From an uncultured Eubacteriales bacterium (lineage in GTDB: Bacteria > Bacillota > Clostridia > Peptostreptococcales > Anaerovoracaceae): a stretch of DNA of 33,378 bases. Shown here one piece after another: positions 15,507 through 23,076 of this stretch (the first letter of the stretch is position 1; each line of letters starts with the position of its first letter). The notes under the pieces are model-generated. The model was given only the letters and a program-made list of their open reading frames with translations, was not told the DNA's origin and did not search any database. The position numbers and the translations under genes are program-made. The stretch lies in the NCBI GenBank assembly GCA_902775345.1, contig CACYLW010000015.1:1-33378 (forward strand), in the 5' to 3' direction.

Positions 15507-15535
15507 ATTATAATCCGTCTGTTATCATCCGACAA
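15507..15535 (-). promoter_or_regulatory. Sigma-A type promoter of the HAD/YfcE/GNAT operon
   Basis: On the minus strand TTGTCG (15535-15530), 17 bases, TATAAT (15512-15507). The -10 box is perfect and the -35 box matches four of six. The predicted start is near 15500, leaving a leader of about 68 bases. Confidence 0.65.
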
Positions 15536-15543
15536 CAGCAACA

Positions 15544-15569
15544 GAGCTCCCGGAACGATCCGGAAGCTC
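15544..15569 (-). terminator. Hairpin terminator after the exported Ig-like protein gene
   Basis: Ten-base arms (GAGCTTCCGG and CCGGGAGCTC on the minus strand, one G-T pair) enclose a six-base loop. The tail TGTTGCTGTTG is T-rich but interrupted. It lies 30 bases beyond the stop of the exported protein gene and just upstream of the next promoter. Confidence 0.7.
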
Positions 15570-15599
15570 CTCTTATTATTTGCAGCATGCTTCACATTT

Positions 15600-17057
15600 T
15601 TATTTTACAACTACTTTTATACTTTTATAAACACCGTCCTGGGCATAGGCGTATACATGGCACGTTCCTTTCTTCTTTGCCGTTATTACACCCTTGCTTG
15701 AAACTGTTGCTATATTCTTATTGTTTGTTGCATATCTTAATCCGACATGCCTTGTCGCAATAAGTGCCGAGGACTGTTTTACGGCCTTGGCATTCAGACT
15801 CAGGGTCTTTCCCTTTTTCAGATTCTGCGCCTTATTCAAAACAGAGCTGCTTACTGACACACTCTTGTAGTTGCAGTATTTTCCGCCTTTTGCGGCAACA
15901 TGTATGACCTTGCTCGCCGACACGACTTTCTGGTTCCTGTCAAGAGCAACTATTATAAATTTGTAGTATGTTCCTTTTTTAAGATTGGTACCGCCGATTT
16001 TATAAATATTCTTTACATTTCCCGTTGTTACGGCCAGTCTCTTTGGCTTGTTGTCCTTGCCGCACTTGTTGCCGTAAATGACATATGACTGTGCCTTATC
16101 CAGCTTTGCCCAGGTGAGCTTGATATAGCTGGTTGTCTGAGCAGATGATCTGAACCTGAGTTTGGAGAAGGCTGTACCTTTCGGAGAGCTGTCACTCTTC
16201 ATGTTTACTATGGCTTTATCAGCATCGATCGCACTTGTTCCCGGGGCGAGAGGTGATCCGCCTGTACCTCCTGAAGGTTCAGTCTTTTTTCCGGTTCCGG
16301 TTATGACCAGAGTCTGACCATCGATCAGGTCATATTTATACTCCAGTTTATAGCCGTATGCTTCTCCTTCAAAAATGAAATCAAGGGCATTTTCGAATGT
16401 AAATCCCTCTTTTGTTTTTAAAACGAGCTTATAACTGTATGTATCATTACTGACAGATGAGGTGCAATCATCAATGACGGCTTTCTCTGAAAAAGGTACT
16501 GAGTCAACCAGAAGGAAGTCCAGCGCCTCGTCATAATCTCCGGTTATGACAAGAGCGATCAGTCTGGCAATATCGTCGCTGTTTATATTAGCTAAATTCA
16601 CCGCAGAAATAATGTTGGAAAACACCCCGGTCACTATAAGTGTGTGATTGTCGTCCTTGTCTTCACCACCAAAATCATAATGCAGGCTGTAGTCTCCATT
16701 GACTCCCTGATAATCAAATCCATTAAGGCTGTTGTCAAAAACGAATCCGTCTTTTGCATTCAGCTCAAGTTTGTAACTGTATTCTCCGCCCTGCACCTGA
16801 ATATACTTACCACTTATGACACTCCCATCAGGACCAAACCACATTTCGCTTAATATCGAATAATGATCAGAATCCGTAACTGTTATATGAGGAACCGCTC
16901 CGTCTTCCCATATTACTGTGCAGATTTCTCCGATATCTATAGTGTAAATCGTGTTCTGCTCCTGATCGTCAGCAAACGCAGTAAACATACCTGCCTGAAT
17001 AATTAACAGTGCCGCAAGTAATGCCGCAACAACCTTCAGTCTTTTCCTGAGTTTCAT
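15600..17057 (-). CDS. Exported protein with tandem repeats, Fn3-like and Ig-like domains
   Basis: 485 residues. A signal peptide (basic start, hydrophobic core to about 24, cleavage after AFA at 26-28) shows export; there is no LPxTG anchor. Two copies of a beta-rich repeat lie at about 93-144 and 207-254, both with the pattern YSYKL..., K-x-GF-x-F-x-N and TLxVTG. A Gly/Ser/Pro linker (about 260-275) leads to an Fn3-like domain (about 296-388) and a C-terminal BIG2-like domain (about 400-485, TVSSKGVITAKKKGT). The lysine-rich C-terminal half may bind wall polymers. The ATG at 17057 has AAAGGGG close by. The gene appears more AT-rich than the metabolic genes. A surface binding or adhesion role is likely; no catalytic domain is visible. 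Confidence 0.8.
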   Translation of the reverse strand: MKLRKRLKVVAALLAALLIIQAGMFTAFADDQEQNTIYTIDIGEICTVIWEDGAVPHITVTDSDHYSILSEMWFGPDGSVISGKYIQVQGGEYSYKLELNAKDGFVFDNSLNGFDYQGVNGDYSLHYDFGGEDKDDNHTLIVTGVFSNIISAVNLANINSDDIARLIALVITGDYDEALDFLLVDSVPFSEKAVIDDCTSSVSNDTYSYKLVLKTKEGFTFENALDFIFEGEAYGYKLEYKYDLIDGQTLVITGTGKKTEPSGGTGGSPLAPGTSAIDADKAIVNMKSDSSPKGTAFSKLRFRSSAQTTSYIKLTWAKLDKAQSYVIYGNKCGKDNKPKRLAVTTGNVKNIYKIGGTNLKKGTYYKFIIVALDRNQKVVSASKVIHVAAKGGKYCNYKSVSVSSSVLNKAQNLKKGKTLSLNAKAVKQSSALIATRHVGLRYATNNKNIATVSSKGVITAKKKGTCHVYAYAQDGVYKSIKVVVK

Positions 17058-17110
17058 ATAGCCCCTTTGTGCTCAAACCCGCCACTGGCTGCGTCAATGC
17101 CATCCTGTAT

Positions 17111-17127
17111 TTTACAGCAATTGTAAA
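17111..17127. repeat. Short inverted repeat upstream of the exported protein gene
   Basis: TTTACA, five bases, TGTAAA. It lies about 55 bases upstream of the exported protein start in an AT-rich stretch (17058-17214) where I see no consensus promoter. The right arm continues as TGTAAACC, the same octamer as in the palindrome at 2788-2816. Confidence 0.35.
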
Positions 17128-17214
17128 CCGTGATATTTTTTATATTTTATAACAACAGCATGTAATTTTGCTTAGCTTTTTTGATTTTTCATGTATAAAA
17201 GCATCCTGTCCGTA

Positions 17215-17243
17215 CAAATAAAAGGGAGCAGTTAAAGCTCCCT
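17215..17243 (-). terminator. Rho-independent terminator of the GNAT gene
   Basis: On the minus strand AGGGAGC, a seven-base loop and GCTCCCT are followed by TTTATTTG. It lies 24 bases after the stop codon of the GNAT gene at 17267. Confidence 0.85.
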
Positions 17244-17266
17244 CTCATCTCAGCTGATTTGAACTC

Positions 17267-17893
17267 TTAGAATATCTGTCCCGGAAGGATCAGTTTCTCC
17301 CTGACCGGGAATGATTTGTCAAATTCTTCGACATCCCTGTCATCAACATAATAGCCTTTCGGCGTCTGATAAACTCCCGTGACCCCACTGAGATATCCTT
17401 CTGCAAGCTCTTTGCACAGAAAGAAAGAGTCATCGGCGTCTTCCGGCAGATCATGATATCTGATGCCGAAGTTCCGTGCATAATCAAAACCGCTTCCGCC
17501 ATAGAAATCGATGTTGCCCTCGAACAGAACGGCACCGTAGCCCAGTTTTGCAGCCTTTTTGAGTGAATGATCGAGCAGGAGCCTTCCGTATCCCCTGCGC
17601 TTCAGCTCCGGCGTGATGCAGATCGGTCCCATTGTAAGAACCCCGATATTCCTTCCGTCATCGGCATTGATCACTGTCTTCATGAACATGTTCTGCCCGA
17701 TCAGCCTGCCGTCTTTTTCCATCACGAAATCAAGTTCCTTCACGAATGCCGGATCATCCCGCAGCACGTGTATCACATAATGCTCGCTGCATCCCGGCCG
17801 GTAAACGTTCCAGAACGATTCCCTAATAAGGTTCTCGACCTCTCTGTATTCGCCTTCTTTTTCTGAACGTATCGTAACGCCATTTATATTCAT
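17267..17893 (-). CDS. GNAT family N-acetyltransferase (YhbS-like)
   Basis: 208 residues. A typical GNAT domain occupies about 1-150: the N-terminal strand TIRSEKEGEYREVENLI, then the acetyl-CoA binding motif MGPICITPELKRRGYGRLL at about 88-106, then YGGSGFDYARNFGI. The order matches YhbS-like proteins, which have a further C-terminal segment as here. Substrate unknown. The ATG at 17893 has a perfect AGGAGG seven bases upstream. The 160-base leader contains a short reading frame, a strong hairpin and a CCTCC sequence that could pair with this ribosome binding site (see 17936-18007). It has its own terminator and is probably monocistronic or read from the beta-helix gene. Confidence 0.87.
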   Translation of the reverse strand: MNINGVTIRSEKEGEYREVENLIRESFWNVYRPGCSEHYVIHVLRDDPAFVKELDFVMEKDGRLIGQNMFMKTVINADDGRNIGVLTMGPICITPELKRRGYGRLLLDHSLKKAAKLGYGAVLFEGNIDFYGGSGFDYARNFGIRYHDLPEDADDSFFLCKELAEGYLSGVTGVYQTPKGYYVDDRDVEEFDKSFPVREKLILPGQIF

Positions 17894-17935
17894 TGTTTTA
17901 CCTCCTGAAAATTGTTGACTTCAATTGCTTTTCAG

Positions 17936-17970
17936 CGGGAGGTTTGTTGTGATCGTCCGCAAACCTCCCG
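17936..17970 (-). promoter_or_regulatory. Strong leader hairpin before the GNAT gene
   Basis: Perfect 11-base arms (CGGGAGGTTTG and CAAACCTCCCG on the minus strand) enclose a 13-base loop. There is no T-run, so it is a poor intrinsic terminator. The 3' arm contains ACCTCC, complementary to the GGAGGT ribosome binding site of the GNAT gene about 30 bases downstream. An alternative pairing that blocks translation is therefore possible. It could also be a degenerate terminator or an mRNA 3'-end hairpin of the beta-helix gene. Confidence 0.55.
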
Positions 17971-17971
17971 G

Positions 17972-18007
17972 TCAGCCGACAATCTCAGGTGTGTAGTTCT
18001 TTCTCAA
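17972..18007 (-). CDS. Possible 11-codon leader peptide
   Basis: A TTG codon eight bases after AGGAG opens an 11-codon frame (MRKNYTPEIVG) that stops one base before the hairpin at 17936-17970. Position, ribosome binding site and hairpin together resemble translational attenuation leaders, but the frame is so short that chance is a serious alternative. Confidence 0.25.
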   Translation of the reverse strand: MRKNYTPEIVG

Positions 18008-18053
18008 AAAGCACTCTCCTTGTGTATTGAATACTGTGACAGTATATGCCTGT

Positions 18054-20072
18054 TTATTTTGTAGCTATGAACTTTTTCGCACTCCAGGCTGAGTAATAAT
18101 TCTTACCTTTCAAAGTTTTATATGTACGGATACGAATATAGTACTTCCTGCCGCCAAGCAGTCCTGTTACCTTCTTTGATACAATGTTGCGTCCCTCTAC
18201 GGTAACCAGCGTCTTATTTTTAGTGAACGCTTTGTCAGTTGCCAGCTGTATCTGATATCCGGTGATTCCTGACGTTTCCATCTTCGTTAACTGCTTATTC
18301 CATTTCACCTTTACAGCTTTTGAGGCAGCTGCAGGGGCAAGAAGTGTTGTTCCTTTCGGGTTGATCCTGAACGAAAGCGTTCTGGAGCCGCTGTACTTGC
18401 TGCCCTTCATCTTTACAGTGACCTTATATGTCCCGACGTTCTTCCTTCCCGAAGAATATGTAACGGTATAATCAGTGTTCTCCGTCAGAGTCTTTGTTCC
18501 GCTTTTTACCGTTACAACCGGTGTTCTTGCTTGTCCGTTATATGTGAATGCTTCAGAATCAAGTTTAGCGGTCAGTTTTGGTATCACAGTTTTAACACTG
18601 CAGCCGCATCCGGTGCATTTTTTCTCTATCGCGCCTGCTTCACTAAAAGTTGCTTTTGTAATACCGGAGAACTGATAGTTGTGCTTAACAGGGTTAACGA
18701 CATTCTTCCCCGTATATACACAGAAGCAGTTGATCATCCTTGCAGCACAGTTCACTTTGAGTTCAGGCTGTGAATAGAACGTGCAATCGTTGAACCGGAC
18801 TTCGTTTTTCCCGGAGACACTTATTTTCGGAGTCTTTCCTCCTATCAGGCAATCCGAAAATGCAACACCTGCAGAATCATCGACCATGATCTGTCCATAC
18901 CAGATCTGGCATCCGGTGAAGATATACCCATGGGAACTGTTTTTTATTGCAACAGCGTTTCCGCTGCCTGAGGCCTGTGGATCATTGCAGTCCTCTATAT
19001 GATTGAATGTGCATCCGACTGCAGACCCATGACCATTGTTTCTGCGTTTACCGTCACTATTGTCTATAAGGAATCCCACCTTGCCCTGGAAAGTACAGGA
19101 TGTGAACGTGTTGTTTCCGCCATTGTTGATGCATGCGTAGTAACATCTGTATATTTTTGTTCCGGAAATTTTATGGTATTCCGAATAGTAGTCTATATTT
19201 ATACCTGCTTTGCACTGTTCGATAATACAGTTATTAACAGTTAACGACGAAGTTAAACGGCCGCCGGTATTATGGCAGTATATCCCCGATCCGTCAAAAT
19301 TTTCGATCCACAGATTGTCGATGGTACATGAAGATACCGCAGGCCGGCTTTCTTCTTTTCCGTCAGCATTTGCAATGTAATACAGTCCGCATCTGCTGCC
19401 TGTTTCAGACGAAGACAGATCCGGCGCATTGTATCCGCCGCTTAATGTAAGATTCCTTATAGTGCTTTTCCCGACAGGCTTTACTATATAGTTGCATGAT
19501 GAATCAGACAGTAGTCTTATTACCGTCTTCTTTCCGCACCCTTCCAGTGTAGAACCATACGGCATATCGATGTTTCCGCGCACATAGTATATTCCCGGGC
19601 GCAGACGGCAGTATCCCTTTTCGTCCAAAGCGCTCTGGATCACATCTGTCATATCTGTTTTACCGTTCTCGTCTGCGGTTTCAACATCTACAGTATCGAT
19701 CCAGTATTCACCGGCATCCTCCTCCGGGGTACTGTTCTGAGGGTCTTCTATTTCACCGGGATCACTTGTTCTTACGGATCCATTTTCTTCTTCAGTCTCT
19801 CCCGGCTCCTTGTCTGTAATGTCATCACTGTCGTCCGCATCTTCTCCGTTGTCCTGAACATTCTCATCAGACTCATCAGATTCAGCAGGCTCAGTCATCC
19901 GGTCTCCTGCATTGGGATCCTCCGGGTCTTCTGATTCCTGTTCCTGCATAGTCTCCACGGGCTGCGGATCGTCAGAGGTGACATCATCCCCTGCCCATGC
20001 AAGAGTTCCGGCCTGTATCACCAGAAGTATGGCTATCAATAAAGTAAACGTTCTATTCATCAAATGCTTCAT
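18054..20072 (-). CDS. Exported right-handed beta-helix protein with Fn3 domain
   Basis: 672 residues. A signal peptide (1-27, cleavage after AWA) is followed by an acidic, low-complexity linker rich in Asp, Glu, Ser and Pro (about 28-122). A right-handed parallel beta-helix of the pectate-lyase-like superfamily (about 124-455) has many N-x-x-I/C repeats and cysteines (CTIDNL, CIIEQC, CTFQG, CTFNHI, CLIGG). Then come an H-x-Y...C-T-G-C-G-C module (464-491), an Ig-like domain (about 500-571) and an Fn3-like domain (about 575-672). There is no sorting signal. Members act on or bind polysaccharides; no catalytic residue set is evident, so enzyme activity is uncertain. The ribosome binding site is weak (AAGGA, 15 bases away). 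It is 36 bases behind the glycosyltransferase gene. Confidence 0.82.
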   Translation of the reverse strand: MKHLMNRTFTLLIAILLVIQAGTLAWAGDDVTSDDPQPVETMQEQESEDPEDPNAGDRMTEPAESDESDENVQDNGEDADDSDDITDKEPGETEEENGSVRTSDPGEIEDPQNSTPEEDAGEYWIDTVDVETADENGKTDMTDVIQSALDEKGYCRLRPGIYYVRGNIDMPYGSTLEGCGKKTVIRLLSDSSCNYIVKPVGKSTIRNLTLSGGYNAPDLSSSETGSRCGLYYIANADGKEESRPAVSSCTIDNLWIENFDGSGIYCHNTGGRLTSSLTVNNCIIEQCKAGINIDYYSEYHKISGTKIYRCYYACINNGGNNTFTSCTFQGKVGFLIDNSDGKRRNNGHGSAVGCTFNHIEDCNDPQASGSGNAVAIKNSSHGYIFTGCQIWYGQIMVDDSAGVAFSDCLIGGKTPKISVSGKNEVRFNDCTFYSQPELKVNCAARMINCFCVYTGKNVVNPVKHNYQFSGITKATFSEAGAIEKKCTGCGCSVKTVIPKLTAKLDSEAFTYNGQARTPVVTVKSGTKTLTENTDYTVTYSSGRKNVGTYKVTVKMKGSKYSGSRTLSFRINPKGTTLLAPAAASKAVKVKWNKQLTKMETSGITGYQIQLATDKAFTKNKTLVTVEGRNIVSKKVTGLLGGRKYYIRIRTYKTLKGKNYYSAWSAKKFIATK

Positions 20073-20108
20073 ATTGTTCTGTTGCTTTCCTTAGATCTCC
20101 GTCCGTAT

Positions 20109-21272
20109 TCATGATTGAGTCACGATCTGTTCCAGGAAGTCTTTTGCTTCATCTGCCCCTCCGCAGTTTTTGAAGCTCCCGGATATTTGTTCTGCGGCCG
20201 CCTTATATTGCGGCTCGTTTATGACTGTTGTCAACGCATCTAGTATATCCATCCCGGATATCGATTTCAATCTGAATCCCGCACCGAGTTCTTCAGTCCG
20301 TTTTGCCACGGCATCCTGCTCCGGAGTCTGAGGAAAGAGTACGAGCGGTACGCCATAGTACAGGCCTTCAGATGCCGAATTCATGCCGCAGTGAGTGACA
20401 AATGCATCAGCTATCGACAGTACTGCCATCTGGTCTACCGATTCATGCACCTGTATATTCTCAGGAAGATCATCGAAGGAGTCGGTATTTGTTCCCATGG
20501 AGATGATCACCTGCCAGCCTGTCTGCGAAAGCACGTCTATGCAGTTGCGGTAAAACTGCCTGTTCTGGTTTATGGTTCCCATCGAAATATATACTGTCTT
20601 GTCAGAAGTCTTTTCTACAGGATCGGTGACCGGCCGTATGGACGGACCGATGAAATGATACCTGTCAGAAAACGTTTCGGCGCATGGCTGAAAGTATCTG
20701 GATGTATACACTATCGTATTGGTATCATTATCGTTCTGCACTATGTCGAGCAGGCTCTTTACCGGATAGCCCTTTTCACGCAGGCGGTTCAGCTGTTTGT
20801 TGATACGCGGCATCGCTATCAGCATCCTGGCGATGTCCCATACGCTCTCCTGCATGTACTTTGCCGAATAACGGTTAAACGCAAAGGTAGTAGTCGATGA
20901 AACATACGGCAGGCCATGCTTCATAGCCGCAAGCTTGCCCCAGTATGCCACGGAATCGGCTACGACTACATCCGGTCTGATCTCGCCGATCATACGGGTA
21001 GTCATTTCATCAAGCGCAAGTGTCGAGGAAACCAGCAGCTCGGTCGCAAAGACCTTATCCTTTCCGACACGGTCCGCATTTTCCTTATCTTCCATTTCAA
21101 AATCGTATTTATCGCAGCCTACAAATACTGCGCCGGCACGTTCTATCTTTTCCCTGAATTCCTCAAAAGAAAAATACCAGATCTGATGACCTGCTTCAGT
21201 AAGCTTCTTAACGAGTCCGAGTGTCGGATTAGTATGTCCGTGCGCCGGAATACAGAACCACGCGATCTTCAT
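20109..21272 (-). CDS. MGT-type glycosyltransferase (GT1, UDP-sugar dependent)
   Basis: 387 residues. GT-B fold of family GT1, macrolide glycosyltransferase subgroup. The N-terminal KIAWFCIPAHGHTNPTLGLV segment carries the likely catalytic histidine (H13). The C-terminal donor-binding region H294-C-G-M-N-S, E302 and PQTPEQ (Q319) is complete. Relatives glycosylate hydrophobic acceptors such as macrolides, flavonoids or diacylglycerol. I chose the ATG at 21272, which gives the family-standard N-terminus and has a GGAAGAGG site; an upstream ATG at 21308 overlaps the preceding stop but adds an unrelated acidic stretch. The upstream neighbour is an alpha/beta hydrolase, the downstream one an exported beta-helix protein. 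The acceptor is unknown. Confidence 0.88.
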   Translation of the reverse strand: MKIAWFCIPAHGHTNPTLGLVKKLTEAGHQIWYFSFEEFREKIERAGAVFVGCDKYDFEMEDKENADRVGKDKVFATELLVSSTLALDEMTTRMIGEIRPDVVVADSVAYWGKLAAMKHGLPYVSSTTTFAFNRYSAKYMQESVWDIARMLIAMPRINKQLNRLREKGYPVKSLLDIVQNDNDTNTIVYTSRYFQPCAETFSDRYHFIGPSIRPVTDPVEKTSDKTVYISMGTINQNRQFYRNCIDVLSQTGWQVIISMGTNTDSFDDLPENIQVHESVDQMAVLSIADAFVTHCGMNSASEGLYYGVPLVLFPQTPEQDAVAKRTEELGAGFRLKSISGMDILDALTTVINEPQYKAAAEQISGSFKNCGGADEAKDFLEQIVTQS

Positions 21273-21300
21273 AAAATAATTACCTCTTCCTTCATCCTCT

Positions 21301-22101
21301 TCAGACATGCTGCGCCAGGAAATCGCGGATCAAAGCATTGACTTCATCGGGTTTGTCCACATTCACATTATGCGCAGCATCGTTGATGATCCTGAGCGGA
21401 AAACCGGTCTGCCTTGTCCATGCCCTATTGTACTGTGCAACTTTACCCGTTTTGTCTTTCTCTCCTAAAATCAATAAAACCGGGCATGGTATTTTCAGTT
21501 CACAATTATCGTCAAGAAAGCCGGCATAACCAAGTCCCATCAAGTGACACAGTTCACTTTTGCCATATGGAGAAAGCATCTGCATCATGTTGTCATAAGC
21601 CCTAGAAGTTGCAGACACCTGTTTTGCCATAGCTTTTTTCATCCACCGGAGCGGATACAGATGAGCCATCCATTCGACTTGATTCAGTATCCAGATATCA
21701 AATCCTGAGTAGTAACCATGTCCATATGGCGTGCTGTCTATGGAAACAAATCCCTTTACCCTGTCCGGATAACGCTTTATGAATGACTGTGCAAGGAAAC
21801 CTCCAAGTGACTGCCCTATAAGAACGACCTGATCCACAGCATTCCTATCGAGGATGCTCTTGATGTATTCAGAAGTATCCGCAAAATCAAATCCAGCAAA
21901 AGGTCTGGACTTTCCATGTGCGGGAGTGTCCCATGTCAGTAGATTGTACTCTTTTCCGAATGCCGGGATCTGCCAGTCAAACATACTGTGATCTGCAGTG
22001 AGTCCGTGCAAGAAGAAAAGCGTCTCCTTGCTGACATCCCAGTTATCAGATCGCCAGTAGAAAACTTTTCCCTTGCCTGTTTGAAGTATCTGTTCTTCCA
22101 T
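21301..22101 (-). CDS. Alpha/beta hydrolase
   Basis: 266 residues. Alpha/beta hydrolase fold with HG (32-33) as oxyanion region, nucleophile elbow G-Q-S98-L-G, acid D216 (ILGEKDKTG) and H244 (DAAHNVN). A helical cap runs from about 125 to 195. It resembles the MhpC/RsbQ/BioH-like group, which covers esterases and C-C hydrolases, with no specific substrate visible. I placed the start at the ATG at 22101 with GAGGG eight bases away; the longer frame to 22131 lacks a site. It lies 36 bases behind a small Cys/His membrane protein gene and directly ahead of the glycosyltransferase gene, which suggests a joint role in modifying a hydrophobic compound. Confidence 0.85.
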   Translation of the reverse strand: MEEQILQTGKGKVFYWRSDNWDVSKETLFFLHGLTADHSMFDWQIPAFGKEYNLLTWDTPAHGKSRPFAGFDFADTSEYIKSILDRNAVDQVVLIGQSLGGFLAQSFIKRYPDRVKGFVSIDSTPYGHGYYSGFDIWILNQVEWMAHLYPLRWMKKAMAKQVSATSRAYDNMMQMLSPYGKSELCHLMGLGYAGFLDDNCELKIPCPVLLILGEKDKTGKVAQYNRAWTRQTGFPLRIINDAAHNVNVDKPDEVNALIRDFLAQHV

Positions 22102-22137
22102 GTCCTTAGCCCTCTCCCCTTTTATGATCATTTTCTG

Positions 22138-22437
22138 CTAGTTCTTTTCTGAGCACTGCTCACACGGAGTTTTTTCCTTAAGCTCTCCCTTGTATGCACT
22201 GTAGACACGGTCGCTGTCCTTCAACGCAGGGCAGTCTTTGGAAACATGATAGAATTCATCATCAACAGTGTAATACACCTTTTTCTCAAACGGTGAATGA
22301 AACGTTACTGTATTTTTGACTTTTTCGAAGCAGGAAAAAGCCATCACAACAACAAGAATAACAATCGGAGCCGAAATGACTGCGTAAGCAATTATGGTAC
22401 TTATTAAGTCTTGTATTCTATGGTCTTTCTTTCTCAT
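22138..22437 (-). CDS. Small membrane-anchored Cys/His protein
   Basis: 99 residues. A single membrane helix at about 13-36 is followed by a 60-residue domain with H64 (EFYHVSKDC), C69, C92 and C95 (TPCEQC). The pattern Y-H-x4-C-x2-L...P-C-x2-C resembles the small Ada-type metal-binding modules found at the ends of many Gram-positive proteins, so zinc binding is likely. Orientation and function are unknown. The ATG at 22437 is only four bases beyond the cyclase stop and has no clear ribosome binding site, so it should be translationally coupled to the cyclase gene. Confidence 0.75.
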   Translation of the reverse strand: MRKKDHRIQDLISTIIAYAVISAPIVILVVVMAFSCFEKVKNTVTFHSPFEKKVYYTVDDEFYHVSKDCPALKDSDRVYSAYKGELKEKTPCEQCSEKN

Positions 22438-22441
22438 CGCA

Positions 22442-23041
22442 TTATTCTTCGGCAGTTATCAGGACCGCTCTGCATGGTGAACCGTCCGCGCCGGACAGAT
22501 TCAGCGGTGCAGCATTTAAAAGATAAACACCTTCTGAAACATCTTCCAGGCGGACTCCTTCAAGCAATATAACACCTGCACCCAGCAGTATGACATGCAC
22601 TTCCATCGGCGCGTCTTCAGGTCCGACCGTCTGGGATTCATTACCAAGAAGTAATACCTCTGCATCGGCAAATACTTTTGCTGCTTCAGAAGAGACTTCG
22701 GCGGACCCCTTGATGAGGATCCTCTTTGCCGCTTCAGGGTCCTTTTCTTTCGCTTTTCCAAGCATTTCCGCGGCATCATCTCCTGAGACGATCCCCTGAT
22801 GCCCGGTCACATAAGCCATGCCCACTAACGCGTCCAGGCATAGTTCATCCACAGTTTTTCCGTCCTTGATAAAGTGAAACGGCGCATCTATATGTGTGCC
22901 GTTGTGAGCGCACATGCTGAATGCTGTGAGATTGTACTCATCGCCCTTTTCCATGGAACAGAGCATCTGTTTTTCCGGAGCAGGGTCACCGGTAAATACC
23001 TCACAGCTGAAAACTTCCTGGGAAATATCGTATATTTTCAT
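22442..23041 (-). CDS. Cyclase family metal-dependent hydrolase (kynurenine formamidase-like)
   Basis: 199 residues. The signature H46-N-G-T-H50-I-D52-A-P-F-H56 is the metal-binding motif of the cyclase/KynB family. The remainder has the expected swivelling beta/alpha fold, including ILIKG, VLLLGNESQTVG and VILLEGVRLEDV. Members hydrolyse N-formylkynurenine, isatin or cyclic amides; no tryptophan catabolism gene is nearby, so I do not call it kynB. The ATG at 23041 has GGAGG seven bases away. The HD protein gene ends 35 bases upstream, and the small Cys/His membrane protein follows by four bases. Confidence 0.87.
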   Translation of the reverse strand: MKIYDISQEVFSCEVFTGDPAPEKQMLCSMEKGDEYNLTAFSMCAHNGTHIDAPFHFIKDGKTVDELCLDALVGMAYVTGHQGIVSGDDAAEMLGKAKEKDPEAAKRILIKGSAEVSSEAAKVFADAEVLLLGNESQTVGPEDAPMEVHVILLGAGVILLEGVRLEDVSEGVYLLNAAPLNLSGADGSPCRAVLITAEE

Positions 23042-23076
23042 TGCTTATCCTCCAGTGCAAGCGGGGATCTGCATAT

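Noticed and set aside
17936-17970. Calling the GNAT leader hairpin an intrinsic terminator of the beta-helix gene
   Set aside because: The stem is strong but followed on the minus strand by GCTGAAAAG, with no T-run, so intrinsic termination is unlikely.
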